Part shown: one piece after another, positions 1-7,882 of the stretch
Numbering within the stretch: the first letter of the stretch is position 1
Layout of the letters: every line of letters begins with the position of its first letter
Source: Clostridiales bacterium
GTDB taxonomy: Bacteria > Bacillota > Clostridia > Oscillospirales > Butyricicoccaceae
Direction: 5' to 3'
Length of the DNA stretch: 18,936 nt
Assembly: GCA_004555915.1 (NCBI GenBank)
Contig: SFJM01000031.1
Span: 1-18,936, forward strand
The notes under the pieces: generated by a model
The model's input: only the letters and a program-made list of their open reading frames with translations
What the model was told of the DNA's origin: nothing
The model's database searches: none
Translations under genes and position numbers: made by a program

Positions 1-67
1 TGTTTCTATTATGGAAAAGTTCCGGTGCGGTGTGCCGGGCACAGCAAAGAGGAAAAGGAAACGAACG

Positions 68-1540
68 ATGAAAATTGGATTTGACAACGATAAATATCTT
101 TCGATGCAGTCGGAGCACATCCGCGAGCGCATCAAGAAATTTGACAACAAGCTCTATCTGGAATTCGGCGGCAAGCTGTTCGATGATTACCATGCATCCC
201 GCGTGCTGCCGGGTTTTCAGCCCGATTCCAAGCTGCAGATGCTGCTGCAGCTGAAGGATCAGGCCGAGGTGGTCATCGTTATCAGCGCCGAGGACATCAT
301 CAGCAACAAGATCCGCGATCTGGACGTGCTGCGCCTGATCGACGCCTTTCAGGAGGTGGGCCTGTATGTGGGCAGCGTGTGCGTGACCAAGTACGCCGCC
401 GCACCGGAGGTGGAGGCCTTTGAAAAGCGGCTGAACAGTCTGGGCATCCGCACCTTCCGCCACTACAAAATTCCCGGCTACCCCAACGATGTGGCCCGTA
501 TCGTCAGCGACGAGGGCTACGGCAAGAACGATTACATCGAGACTCAGCGCCCGCTGGTGGTCATCACAGCCCCCGGCCCCGGCAGCGGAAAAATGGCGAC
601 CTGCCTTTCCCAGCTGTACCACGAGTACAAGCGCGGCGTCAAGGCCGGTTACGCCAAGTTCGAGACCTTCCCCATCTGGAACATTCCCCTCAAGCACCCG
701 GTGAATCTGGCCTACGAGGCCGCCACGGCCGACCTGAACGATGTAAACATGATCGACCCGTTCCATCTGGAAGCCTACGGCGTGACCACCGTCAACTACA
801 ACCGCGACATTGAGATCTTCCCGGTGGTGAACGCCATGTTCGAGCTCATCGCGGGCAAGAGCCCCTACAAGAGCCCCACGGATATGGGCGTCAACATGGC
901 AGGCAACTGCATCGTGGACGATGCGGTCTGCCGCGAAGCCTCCCGCAAGGAGATCCTGCGCCGCTACTTCAAGTGCCTGTGTGAGCAGAAGATCACCGGC
1001 ACGGTCAAGGAGACCGAGCGCTACAAGCTGGAGCTGCTGCTGAATCAGGCCGACCTGACCGTGGGCCAGCGCGAAGTGGAAAAGCAGGCTCATGCCCGCA
1101 GCGAGAGCACCGGCGGGGCCCCTGCTACCGCCATTGAGCTGCCGGACGGCACCGTTGTTACCGGCAAGACCGGTCCGCTGCTGGGTGCAGCAGCATCTGC
1201 TCTGATGAATGCTCTCAAGGTGCTGGCCGGTATCCCGCAGGAGACCGACCTTGTGAGTGCGGCTTCCATTGAGCCCATCCAGACCCTCAAGACCAACTAT
1301 CTGGGCGGCAAGAATCCCCGCCTGCACACCGACGAGATCCTGATCGCGCTTTCCAGCTCGGCTGCTTCCAACGAGCAGGCTGCAGCGGCCATGCATCAGC
1401 TGCCCAACCTCAAGGGCTGCGATGTGCACTCCACCGTGCTGCTCTCGGGTGTGGATACCAGCACCCTGAACCGGCTGGGAATGTACCTGACCTGTGACCC
1501 TGTTTACGAGGAAGAGGACCGCAAGTACCACAAGCAGTAA
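68..1540 (+). CDS. DUF1846 family protein
   Basis: A 490-residue protein that I recognise as the DUF1846 family of Firmicutes. The family's biochemical role is not settled, so none is assigned. The start at 68 is chosen because AGAGGA lies just upstream and the family begins MKIGFDNDKY; an in-frame ATG at 11 would add 19 basic residues with no ribosome site. A glycine-rich P-loop-like stretch, APGPGSGKMA, sits near residue 168, which would suit nucleotide binding (inference). Length is typical for the family. The gene ends just before a strong hairpin and converges on the GntR gene, so it is probably the last gene of its transcript; what lies upstream is outside the window. Confidence 0.9.
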   Translation: MKIGFDNDKYLSMQSEHIRERIKKFDNKLYLEFGGKLFDDYHASRVLPGFQPDSKLQMLLQLKDQAEVVIVISAEDIISNKIRDLDVLRLIDAFQEVGLYVGSVCVTKYAAAPEVEAFEKRLNSLGIRTFRHYKIPGYPNDVARIVSDEGYGKNDYIETQRPLVVITAPGPGSGKMATCLSQLYHEYKRGVKAGYAKFETFPIWNIPLKHPVNLAYEAATADLNDVNMIDPFHLEAYGVTTVNYNRDIEIFPVVNAMFELIAGKSPYKSPTDMGVNMAGNCIVDDAVCREASRKEILRRYFKCLCEQKITGTVKETERYKLELLLNQADLTVGQREVEKQAHARSESTGGAPATAIELPDGTVVTGKTGPLLGAAASALMNALKVLAGIPQETDLVSAASIEPIQTLKTNYLGGKNPRLHTDEILIALSSSAASNEQAAAAMHQLPNLKGCDVHSTVLLSGVDTSTLNRLGMYLTCDPVYEEEDRKYHKQ

Positions 1541-1554
1541 ATTATACAAAAAAC

Positions 1555-1604
1555 GAAACAGGCGCATCCAAAGGCCGAAAGGCTGGCGGATGCGCCTGTT
1601 TTTC
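1555..1604. terminator. bidirectional rho-independent terminator
   Basis: An 11-bp perfect stem, CAGGCGCATCC with GGATGCGCCTG, is followed by TTTTT on the plus strand and preceded by an A-rich run, giving a T-run on the minus strand. It sits between the convergent DUF1846 and GntR genes and can serve both. Confidence 0.85.
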
Positions 1605-1610
1605 ATTGGT

Positions 1611-2300
1611 TCAGATGCCGGTAAAATAAGAGCTGTACTTTTCTGCATACAGCTGTGTGCCCATGCGGCGCAGGCCGCCGTACAGGTGCCGCCGGATCAG
1701 CGGTTCAATGGCATCCAGGTCTTTTTCCCGGATCACCCGCAAAATTTCCCGGTGCTCGCTCAGCACATCCGGCACATTGTTGGCCCGCACCACATCCAGA
1801 CGGGTAAAGCGGGAATAATCCGGCTGCGGCTTTGTCAGGTTCTGCCAGATGTACCACTTGTTCATGCTGCAAAACCAGATGGCGTGCATTTCCAGGTCCA
1901 GCATGAGAAAGGCATTGATATCCACATTGTCCGGGTCGGTCATGGTCTGGGCCATCTCTTCCAGCAGGTCATACTTATGCTTGATCTCAATGTACTCCTT
2001 GGGGGAACACACCTGGATAAAATCACGCAGGACCATGCTTTCCACAGCGGTGCGCTGGTACACGATCTGATCCACGATATCCAGATTGATGGGGGTGACG
2101 ATGGTGCCCTTGCAGGGAATGATCTGCACAAAGCCGTTCTGTTCCAGCCGCTGCAGGGCAGCACGCACCGGTGTGCGCGAAATGCCGAACCGTTTGCACA
2201 GCTGATTTTCGCTGATGGTCTCTCCGGGCTTGATCTTCAGCGTAACGATATCATGTTCCAACGTCTGGTAGATGTCCTCCGGATGCAGCTGTTCAGCCAT
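1611..2300 (-). CDS. GntR family transcriptional regulator, FCD (FadR-type) subfamily
   Basis: A 229-residue DNA-binding regulator. An N-terminal winged helix (about residues 8-72, with the typical SENQLCKRFGISRTPVRAALQRL) is followed by an all-helical FCD effector domain. The FCD metal/ligand site looks intact: D135 and H139 (DLEMH), H183 (SEHREIL) and H205 (RRHLYG). FCD proteins commonly sense carboxylic acids or sugar acids, which fits the divergent TRAP operon. The start at 2300 is preferred over 2315 because GGAG lies about 9 bases before it, while the upstream ATG has no ribosome site. It likely represses the TRAP operon and itself through the GTATAC sites (inference). Confidence 0.88.
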   Translation of the reverse strand: MAEQLHPEDIYQTLEHDIVTLKIKPGETISENQLCKRFGISRTPVRAALQRLEQNGFVQIIPCKGTIVTPINLDIVDQIVYQRTAVESMVLRDFIQVCSPKEYIEIKHKYDLLEEMAQTMTDPDNVDINAFLMLDLEMHAIWFCSMNKWYIWQNLTKPQPDYSRFTRLDVVRANNVPDVLSEHREILRVIREKDLDAIEPLIRRHLYGGLRRMGTQLYAEKYSSYFTGI

Positions 2301-2342
2301 GTGCTCACACTCCATTTACACAGTTGATGATAAGATATTTCT

Positions 2343-2371
2343 ATTCTAGCCTGCCAAAAAGAGATTGTCAA
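2343..2371 (-). promoter_or_regulatory. sigma-A promoter of the GntR gene
   Basis: Read on the minus strand: TTGACA (2366-2371), 17-bp spacer, TAGAAT (2343-2348). This is near consensus and about 43 bases before the start codon. The GTATAC pair at 2386-2405 lies immediately upstream of the -35, a position suited to autoregulation. On the plus strand a weaker TTGTCA (2365)-18 bp-TACAAT (2389) overlaps the same sites and could be a TRAP promoter. Confidence 0.7.
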
Positions 2372-2385
2372 CGTATGAGAATGAA

Positions 2386-2405
2386 GTATACAATATCCTG
2401 TATAC
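2386..2405. promoter_or_regulatory. double GTATAC operator, probably for the GntR regulator
   Basis: GTATACA and TGTATAC form a perfect 7-bp inverted repeat with a 6-bp spacer. Each half also contains the self-palindrome GTATAC, matching the GT-N-AC core of FadR-subfamily sites. It lies in the spacer between the divergent regulator and TRAP operon. Assignment to this regulator is inferred from position and from the third copy at 2616. Confidence 0.65.
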
Positions 2406-2615
2406 AAGTATAGGAAAAGCTCCGAAATTTATCATTTTTGACAAAAATTGATATATCAGATGAAAATGAACGGAATTGTGTCATCGAATTGTAACAGGTT
2501 CCACGAGAAACGGATAAGATTGTTAGTTATGCACAAAGAAACTTTACGAAGTTGGTGAAGTTTGGCTCTTGTGCGGATGTGAATTTTCTGTTACGATTAG
2601 CGTGCAATGAAAATG

Positions 2616-2625
2616 CTGTATACAG
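2616..2625. promoter_or_regulatory. third GTATAC palindrome before dctP
   Basis: CTGTATACAG is a perfect 10-bp palindrome 68 bases before the dctP start. It shares the GTATAC core with the pair at 2386-2405, about 14 helical turns upstream of dctP's leader. It is placed to block dctP transcription directly or through looping (inference). The stretch 2410-2610 is AT-rich and I see no gene in it. Confidence 0.55.
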
Positions 2626-2692
2626 GGGCCACCAAAAACTTTGCTAGCGTATAAGGCAAAAAGGCACCCCTGAAACAAGGAGGAAGAAGATT

Positions 2693-3793
2693 ATGAAAAA
2701 GGTCTCTCGTCGCAATTTCCTGAAGGTATCTGGTGCAATGGCAGCTGCAGGTGCTCTGGCAGCCTGCGGCGGTTCCGGTGCATCCACTCCGGCTGCTTCC
2801 GGCGCAGCATCCACCAGCACTGCAGCAAGTGCCGCAGCAGCCGGTGAGGACAAGTTTGCATCTCTGGGCGATTTCACCATGACCGTGGGTCATGCACAGC
2901 CCGAGGGCAACCCCCGCTTTGTTTCCATGGAGCAGTTTGCCGCCGATGTGGCAGAGGCCACCAACGGCCATGTGAAGATCGAGGTTTACGGCAACGGCCA
3001 GCTGGGCACCGAGAAGGAGATGCTGGAGCAGGTCGTGGCCGGCACCGTGCAGGGCATGCGCGGCGGTCAGTTCGACTTCAGCCCCCGTCTGCTGATGTTC
3101 ACCCTGCCCTTCCTGACCAATACCCGTGCACAGGTCACGGCTCTGCTGCAGAGCGATCTGGCACAGAAGGTGTGCGCTGAGGCCGAGGGCGAGACCGGCA
3201 CCGTCATCATCAACCTGTGCGATGCAGGCGGCTACCGCCAGTTCTCCAACTCCAAGCACCCCATCAAGGCTCCCGCAGACCTGAAGGGCCTGAAGATGCG
3301 CACCAACGGTATGAAGACCATTGACATGACCTTCCAGGCAATGGGCGCTACCACTACCACCATCCCGTACTCCGACCTGTACATGGGCCTGAAGACCGGC
3401 GTTGCAGACGGTCAGGAGAACCCTTGGGTCAACGTGGAGGGCATGAAATTCTATGAAGTGCAGAAGTACTTCACCGAGGTCAACTACCAGTTCCATCCGG
3501 ACCCCTTCTATGTGAACGCAGCATGGTGGAACGGTCTGCCCGAGGAGTACCGCGATATCATCACCGAGTGCGCCACCAAGATGGGCGAGTATAACGACGA
3601 GCTGATCGATCAGAACTCCAACGCTGCAAAGCAGACCATCGTGGATTCCGGCTGCGAAGTCTACGAGCCCTCTGCCGATGAGCTGAAGGCCTTCCAGACC
3701 GCTGTGCAGTCCGTGTACGACCAGTGTGTCACCGAGGGCATCTGCACCGCCGACGAGATCAAGGAGATGCAGGATATCGTCGCAAAGGCATAA
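2693..3793 (+). CDS. dctP: TRAP transporter substrate-binding lipoprotein (DctP)
   Basis: The 366-residue extracytoplasmic solute receptor of a TRAP transporter. It captures an organic acid and delivers it to the DctQM membrane complex. The leader has both a twin-arginine motif (SRRNFLK, residues 5-11) and a lipobox ending at Cys25 (LAAC), so it is probably a Tat-exported lipoprotein. DctP hallmarks are present: QFAADVAEATNG, GNGQLGTEKEMLEQV, and KMRTNG with Arg203 as the expected carboxylate-binding arginine, then ADGQENPW. AAGGAGG precedes the ATG. It is first in dctP-dctQ-dctM. Substrate is not readable; a C4-dicarboxylate, keto acid or sugar acid is likely from the family. Confidence 0.93.
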   Translation: MKKVSRRNFLKVSGAMAAAGALAACGGSGASTPAASGAASTSTAASAAAAGEDKFASLGDFTMTVGHAQPEGNPRFVSMEQFAADVAEATNGHVKIEVYGNGQLGTEKEMLEQVVAGTVQGMRGGQFDFSPRLLMFTLPFLTNTRAQVTALLQSDLAQKVCAEAEGETGTVIINLCDAGGYRQFSNSKHPIKAPADLKGLKMRTNGMKTIDMTFQAMGATTTTIPYSDLYMGLKTGVADGQENPWVNVEGMKFYEVQKYFTEVNYQFHPDPFYVNAAWWNGLPEEYRDIITECATKMGEYNDELIDQNSNAAKQTIVDSGCEVYEPSADELKAFQTAVQSVYDQCVTEGICTADEIKEMQDIVAKA

Positions 3794-3823
3794 GCAGAAA
3801 CGACCAAAGGCTAGAACGGCCAT

Positions 3824-3871
3824 GTTACGGTAAAGGCGAGAGGGCAGCCTGCGGGCTGCCCTCTGCTGTAA
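3824..3871 (+). other. dctP-dctQ intercistronic hairpin
   Basis: AGAGGGCAGCC pairs with GGCTGCCCTCT around a TGCG loop (3839-3864), an 11-bp perfect stem, and outer GTTAC/GTAAC arms extend it. No T-run follows, so it is not a standard terminator. Its likely role is to protect the 3' end of dctP mRNA or to reduce read-through, giving more binding protein than membrane subunits (inference). Confidence 0.6.
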
Positions 3872-3918
3872 CAGGCCGATGGAAAAAGTTGTAAAATAAC
3901 CGAAAGGGGCTGAGCACC

Positions 3919-4440
3919 ATCGAAAAGCTGAAAAAAATCGGCAAGAAGCTGTTTGACATATACTTTACCATCGGCGTGATCGCCATGGCACTGCTGGCAG
4001 CTCTTGTGATCTTTACCGTTATTGCGCGCTACTGCTTCTCTCTGAGCTGGAAGCAGCTGGCAGAGTTCAACACCACCCTGTTTGCCTTTACAACCTTCTG
4101 GGGCATGGGCATCAACGTGATCAAGGACGAGCACGTCATGATCGACATCCTTTACGACGGCGTAAAGCCTGCCCGCAAGCGCTGGCTTTCCATCATCAAC
4201 TACCTCATCGTGCTGGCTGTGGTGCTGGTGTTCACCTATCAGGGCTTCAAGTATGTGGGCGTTGCCGGTAAGCAGATCAGTCAGGGTATGGAGATCCCCA
4301 TGATGTATATGTACGGCATCATGCCGGTGTGCGGCATCATCTGTGCCATCTGCGTCGTGATCAAGATCATCACCCTGTACAAGGCCGACATTTCCTACTT
4401 TGCGCCCAAGAATCAGGCGCTGAGCCGTGACGACGCATAA
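3919..4440 (+). CDS. dctQ: TRAP transporter small permease subunit (DctQ), apparent ATC start
   Basis: The small membrane subunit, which pairs with DctM. The DctQ signature is clear: W..LAEFN....FAFTTFWGMGINVIKDEHVMIDI, with four hydrophobic segments. The first ATG/GTG/TTG in frame is GTG 3976, which would cut into the first membrane helix and lacks a ribosome site. Reading upstream in frame gives (M)EKLKKIGKKLFDIYFTIGV, a normal basic N-terminus. It starts at ATC 3919, nine bases after AAAGGGG (3903-3909), the same type of ribosome site that precedes dctM. With ATC the protein is 173 aa, normal for DctQ. Either this is a real non-canonical start or ATG was mutated or misread. Confidence 0.85.
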   Translation: MEKLKKIGKKLFDIYFTIGVIAMALLAALVIFTVIARYCFSLSWKQLAEFNTTLFAFTTFWGMGINVIKDEHVMIDILYDGVKPARKRWLSIINYLIVLAVVLVFTYQGFKYVGVAGKQISQGMEIPMMYMYGIMPVCGIICAICVVIKIITLYKADISYFAPKNQALSRDDA

Positions 4441-4464
4441 GCGGAAAGGGGAGAATACACAACT

Positions 4465-5757
4465 ATGGCAATGCTCATCCTTCTGGTGCTGCTGATCTTC
4501 TTTGCCGCGCTGGGCATCCCGCTGGCCTTCGCCATCGGCGCTTCCTGTGTGACCTACATCCTGATCTATGCACCTACCTTTATTACCATGCTGCCGCAGC
4601 GCGTGTGGAACGGTGCCTACAGTGAGCTGATGATCGCCATGCCGCTGTTCATGCTGGCTGGTGAGCTGATGAACACCGGCGGCATCACCCAGCGCATCAT
4701 CAACTTCTGCATGGAGCTGCTGCGGCCCATCCGCGGCGGTCTGGGCGAAGTGAACATCGTGGCTTCCATGATCTTTGGCGGTATTTCCGGCTCCTCTGTG
4801 GCCGATACCTCGGCTCTGGGTTCCATCCTGATCCCCGCCATGGAGAAGGAAGGCTACCCGCCGGAAGCTTCTGCCGGTATCACGGTGGCATCCTCCACCA
4901 TGGGCATGATCATCCCGCCCTCCACCTCCATGATCGTTTACTCCATGATCTCCGGTGCATCGGTGGGTGCGCTGTTCGTGGCAGGTGCCGTGCCCGGCAT
5001 CCTGATCGGACTGACCCAGCTGGTGCTGGTGTACATCATCAGCGCCAAGAAGGGCTGGCACCCGGAAAAGGTCAAGTTTGACGGCAAGCGCGCCGCAAAG
5101 AGCCTGCTTTCCGGTATTCCCGCCCTCATCATGCCGCTGTTCATCATCATCTGTGTTTCCTTCGGCGTGTGCACTGCATCCGAAAGTGCCGGTGTGGCCG
5201 TGCTGTATTCCATGCTGGTGGGCTTCTTCGTCTACAGGGAGCTGACATGGAAGGGCGTCTGGGAGGCTTTGAAAAAGACCCTGATCTCCTCCTCCTCCAT
5301 CATGCTCATCATCGGCTTCACCACCATCTTCACATGGGTGCTGACCATGCAGAAGGTGCCGCAGACGGTAGGTGCCTTCTTCATGTCCCTGAACATGCCC
5401 GCATGGGCCATTGCGCTGATTTTTGATGTGCTGATCCTGATGATCGGCACCTTCATCGACGTCAGCCCGGCCATCCTGCTGCTCACCCCCATCCTGCTGC
5501 CGGTCATGGTGCAGTACGGCTTCTCGCCGCTGCAGTTCGGTGCCATGATGATTACCGGTCTGGCCATTGGTCTGGTCACCCCGCCGGTCGGTATGTGCCT
5601 GAACGCCTGCAACAAGATCAACCGTATGCCCATCATCGAGATCTTCAAGGGCGCAGCGCCCTACGTGATCTGCAATGTGATCGTTCTGATCTCCATCAGC
5701 CTGTGGGGCCCGCTTACCACCGCCCTGCCGCAGCTGCTGGGCTACAGCATCTTCTGA
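4465..5757 (+). CDS. dctM: TRAP transporter large permease subunit (DctM)
   Basis: The 430-residue multi-spanning permease that forms the sodium-driven transport path of the TRAP system. Conserved family stretches are present: GGISGSSVADTSALGSILIPAM near residue 110, then the MGMIIPPSTSMIVYS loop, and near the C-terminus a second helical hairpin with GLAIGLVTPPVGMCLN. Length is typical. AAAGGGGAG precedes the ATG, and the gene starts 24 bases after dctQ. It is last in the operon, ending before a terminator. Confidence 0.94.
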   Translation: MAMLILLVLLIFFAALGIPLAFAIGASCVTYILIYAPTFITMLPQRVWNGAYSELMIAMPLFMLAGELMNTGGITQRIINFCMELLRPIRGGLGEVNIVASMIFGGISGSSVADTSALGSILIPAMEKEGYPPEASAGITVASSTMGMIIPPSTSMIVYSMISGASVGALFVAGAVPGILIGLTQLVLVYIISAKKGWHPEKVKFDGKRAAKSLLSGIPALIMPLFIIICVSFGVCTASESAGVAVLYSMLVGFFVYRELTWKGVWEALKKTLISSSSIMLIIGFTTIFTWVLTMQKVPQTVGAFFMSLNMPAWAIALIFDVLILMIGTFIDVSPAILLLTPILLPVMVQYGFSPLQFGAMMITGLAIGLVTPPVGMCLNACNKINRMPIIEIFKGAAPYVICNVIVLISISLWGPLTTALPQLLGYSIF

Positions 5758-5784
5758 GATCAACGCGTATACCTCTTATAAAAA

Positions 5785-5823
5785 CAGGCAGCGCTCCCTT
5801 GCGGGGCGCTGTTTGTTTTTTTG
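5785..5823 (+). terminator. terminator of the TRAP operon
   Basis: CAGCGC-TCCC pairs with GGG-GCGCTG (one bulged T) around TTGC, followed by TTTGTTTTTTT. Confidence 0.85.
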
Positions 5824-5843
5824 TACGCAAACAGGCAGGACCG

Positions 5844-5872
5844 TTGTATTTGACGGACAGATATGGTACACT
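5844..5872 (+). promoter_or_regulatory. promoter of the NSS transporter gene
   Basis: TTGTAT (5844-5849), 17-bp spacer, TACACT (5867-5872) with TGG just upstream as an extended -10. It follows the TRAP terminator, so the transporter is probably transcribed separately. Confidence 0.6.
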
Positions 5873-5916
5873 AAGACCACTTGTGTATAGGAATATAGGA
5901 AAAGAGGATCTGCAAC

Positions 5917-7290
5917 ATGGATACACAAAAACAAAAGCGCAGCGCTTTTTCCGGCAAGATCGGCTTTGTGCTGTCGGCCGCAGGCGCTTCGGTGGGCCTT
6001 GGCAACATCTGGCGGTTTCCGTATCTCGCCGCGAAATACGGCGGCGGCATTTTTCTGCTGGTGTACATCGTGCTGGCCGTCACCTTTGGCTACACGATGA
6101 TCGTGGCCGAAACGGCACTGGGCCGCATGACCCACAAAAGCCCGGTGGGTGCCTTTGGCGCCTTTGGCAAAAAGGGCGGCCTGCGGTTCGGCGGCTGGAT
6201 CAATGCGGTCATTCCCATTCTGATCGTGCCGTACTATTCGGTCATCGGCGGCTGGGTCATCCGCTATCTGTCGGAGTATATCAGCGGCCATGGCAGTGAG
6301 CTTTCGCAGGACGGCTATTTTTCCAATTTCATTTCCAGCGGACTGTCGGCAGAGGTGTGCTTTCTGATCTTCACGGCCTTTACGCTGGCCATCATCTTTG
6401 CCGGTGTGCGCAACGGTGTGGAGCGTGTTTCCAAGGTGATGATGCCGGTGCTGGTGGTGCTTTCGGTGGTCATTGCGGGCTATTCGGTCACGCGCCCGGG
6501 CGCACTGGCCGGCGTCAGATATTTTCTGGTGCCGAACGTGGCAAACTTCTCCTGGATGACGGTGGTCACAGCCATGGGCCAGATGTTCTATTCGCTGTCC
6601 ATCGCCATGGGCATTCTGGTCACTTTTGGCTCCTATATGAAAAAGGATGTCTCCATTGAGGAATCCACCGAGAATGTGGAACTGTTCGACACGGCCATTG
6701 CCATCATGGCGGGCCTGATGATCATTCCGGCGGTGTTCTCCTTCTCCGGCGGCGACCCGGATACCCTGCAGGCCGGTCCGGCGCTGATGTTCATTACCAT
6801 CCCCAAGGTGTTCGAGAGCATGGGCTTTGGCCACGTGGTGGGCGTCCTGTTCTTTTTGCTGGTGCTGTTTGCAGCCGTCACCAGCTCCATTGCCTTGACC
6901 GAGAGCGCTGTCTCCACCTTTGAGGACGAGCTGGGCTGGAGCCGTGAGCGCGCAACGACACTGATCGGCCTGATCATGGTGGCGCTGGGCAGCCTGTCCG
7001 CACTGGGCTATGGCCCGCTGGCGGGTGTGACGGTGTTCGGGATGCAGTTTCTGGATTTCTTCGATTTCCTTACCAACTCTGTCATGATGCCCATTGCAGC
7101 CATTGCCACCTGCCTGCTGGTGTCCCGCGTCATCGGCGTGCAGAAGATCGAAGAAGAGGTGACGCTGGGCGGCAAGCCCTTCCGCCGCAAAAAGATCTTC
7201 AACTTTATGATCCGCTATCTGTGCCCCATCTTTGCGGCCATCATTCTGGTCAGCTCGGTGGCAAATGCCCTTGGCTGGATCGCCATGTAA
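5917..7290 (+). CDS. sodium-dependent transporter, NSS (SNF) family
   Basis: A 457-residue inner-membrane symporter of the neurotransmitter:sodium symporter family (LeuT/MhsT fold), normally importing an amino acid with Na+. The family signature spans residues 16-37: FVLSAAGASVGLGNIWRFPY includes the unwound first helix, with Asn30 and gate Arg33 at positions matching LeuT-type proteins. GGGIFLLVYI and the AETALGR motif follow. About 11 hydrophobic segments are visible and the length fits bacterial members. AGAGGA precedes the ATG. It has its own promoter and terminator. The substrate cannot be read from sequence. Confidence 0.92.
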   Translation: MDTQKQKRSAFSGKIGFVLSAAGASVGLGNIWRFPYLAAKYGGGIFLLVYIVLAVTFGYTMIVAETALGRMTHKSPVGAFGAFGKKGGLRFGGWINAVIPILIVPYYSVIGGWVIRYLSEYISGHGSELSQDGYFSNFISSGLSAEVCFLIFTAFTLAIIFAGVRNGVERVSKVMMPVLVVLSVVIAGYSVTRPGALAGVRYFLVPNVANFSWMTVVTAMGQMFYSLSIAMGILVTFGSYMKKDVSIEESTENVELFDTAIAIMAGLMIIPAVFSFSGGDPDTLQAGPALMFITIPKVFESMGFGHVVGVLFFLLVLFAAVTSSIALTESAVSTFEDELGWSRERATTLIGLIMVALGSLSALGYGPLAGVTVFGMQFLDFFDFLTNSVMMPIAAIATCLLVSRVIGVQKIEEEVTLGGKPFRRKKIFNFMIRYLCPIFAAIILVSSVANALGWIAM

Positions 7291-7351
7291 GCAGCCGTTT
7301 CCATCGGGTAGAATGCTGAAAACGCAGCGGTAAATAACAGAAGAGTCGTGC

Positions 7352-7391
7352 AAAGCTGAGCATCTGTGAAAGAACAGGTGCTCAGCTTTTT
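7352..7391 (+). terminator. terminator of the NSS transporter gene
   Basis: A 14-bp stem, AAGCTGAGCATCTG with CAGGTGCTCAGCTT (one T-G wobble), loop TGAAAGAA, then a short T-run. Confidence 0.8.
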
Positions 7392-7473
7392 GCGTTCTTT
7401 GCCGCACCGGAAGGAAAATAACGATAAAAAGCCCGGAATTTACCCTTTCAAGTGCGAAAAATTCACAAACGGC

Positions 7474-7513
7474 TTGAAACGCTTTTGTTGCAGTGTTAAA
7501 ATAATAACACTGC
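7474..7513 (+). promoter_or_regulatory. strong promoter overlapped by a perfect inverted repeat
   Basis: TTGAAA (7474-7479), 17-bp spacer, TAAAAT (7497-7502) with an upstream TG as extended -10. The -10 lies in a perfect 9-bp inverted repeat, GCAGTGTTA and TAACACTGC with a 6-bp spacer (7490-7513), which suits a repressor operator. It points at the decayed lipoprotein gene at 7658. Confidence 0.6.
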
Positions 7514-7528
7514 TTTTATGGGGTAATC

Positions 7529-7569
7529 GACGCAAAACTCAGTGCGGTCTGCTCGCAAGCGTCGGAGTT
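7529..7569 (+). other. possible pseudoknotted leader RNA
   Basis: In the 150-base leader after the promoter, GACGC (7529) can pair with GCGTC (7559). AACTC (7536) can pair with GAGTT (7565), crossing the first stem, and TGCG/CGCA (7543/7554) can form a hairpin inside. I cannot match it to a known riboswitch class. The stems are short, so chance pairing is possible. Confidence 0.25.
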
Positions 7570-7657
7570 CCTGTGGGATGTGTAAGAATCGCTAAAGCAG
7601 CACTGCGCTACTGCACTTGCGTGGTACTGCCTCCGAAAATGTGAGGAAAATATTCGT

Positions 7658-7813
7658 ATGATGAAAAAGATCTCCCGCCGCTCGTTTTTGCGGGTTTGCG
7701 GCATTACGGCGGCAACGGCAGCGCTGACCGCCTGCGGCGGCGGTAAGACCGAAATGGCGAAAAAAGACGATACACCACCATCAGCCGGGCAGATACCGCA
7801 TGGAGCTGAATAG
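7658..7813 (+). pseudogene. truncated Tat-type lipoprotein (51 aa remnant)
   Basis: An open frame begins with a complete export signal, a twin-arginine motif (SRRSFLR) and a lipobox ending at Cys26 (LTAC), and then stops after 25 more residues. The leader closely resembles that of dctP in this window, so it was probably a solute-binding or similar lipoprotein whose body is lost. GAGGA lies before the tandem ATGs and a strong promoter is upstream. A genuine small lipoprotein is possible, but the broken genes immediately downstream favour decay. Confidence 0.6.
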
Positions 7814-7834
7814 AACGGACAGGAGATACTGGAT

Positions 7835-7882
7835 GTGAACAACAAACTATATAAAAAGCTGCTCTGGGGTATACACCCTTGA
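7835..7882 (+). pseudogene. 15-residue gene start cut off by a junction
   Basis: GTG 7835 with GGAG nine bases upstream begins VNNKLYKKLLWGI, a basic N-terminus running into a hydrophobic start like that of a membrane protein. The frame then enters DNA that encodes, on the other strand, the histidine phosphotransfer fragment, and it stops at 7880. The break lies at about 7870-7874. The parent gene cannot be identified; a membrane sensor kinase would fit the neighbour (inference). Confidence 0.45.

Noticed and set aside
3811..5763. A 650-residue open frame on the minus strand opposite dctQ and dctM (similar long ones opposite 2597-3823, 5776-7407, 9250-10884 and 10993-12408)
   Set aside because: The translations are His-, Asp-, Gly- and Gln-rich low-complexity text typical of the antisense of GC-rich genes, without ribosome sites or family motifs.
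7366..7644. A 92-residue plus-strand open frame
   Set aside because: It starts inside the NSS terminator and crosses the promoter and leader; composition is not protein-like.
7529..7650. Known riboswitch (c-di-GMP, cobalamin or SAM types considered)
   Set aside because: None of the conserved core motifs of those classes is visible; only generic stems.
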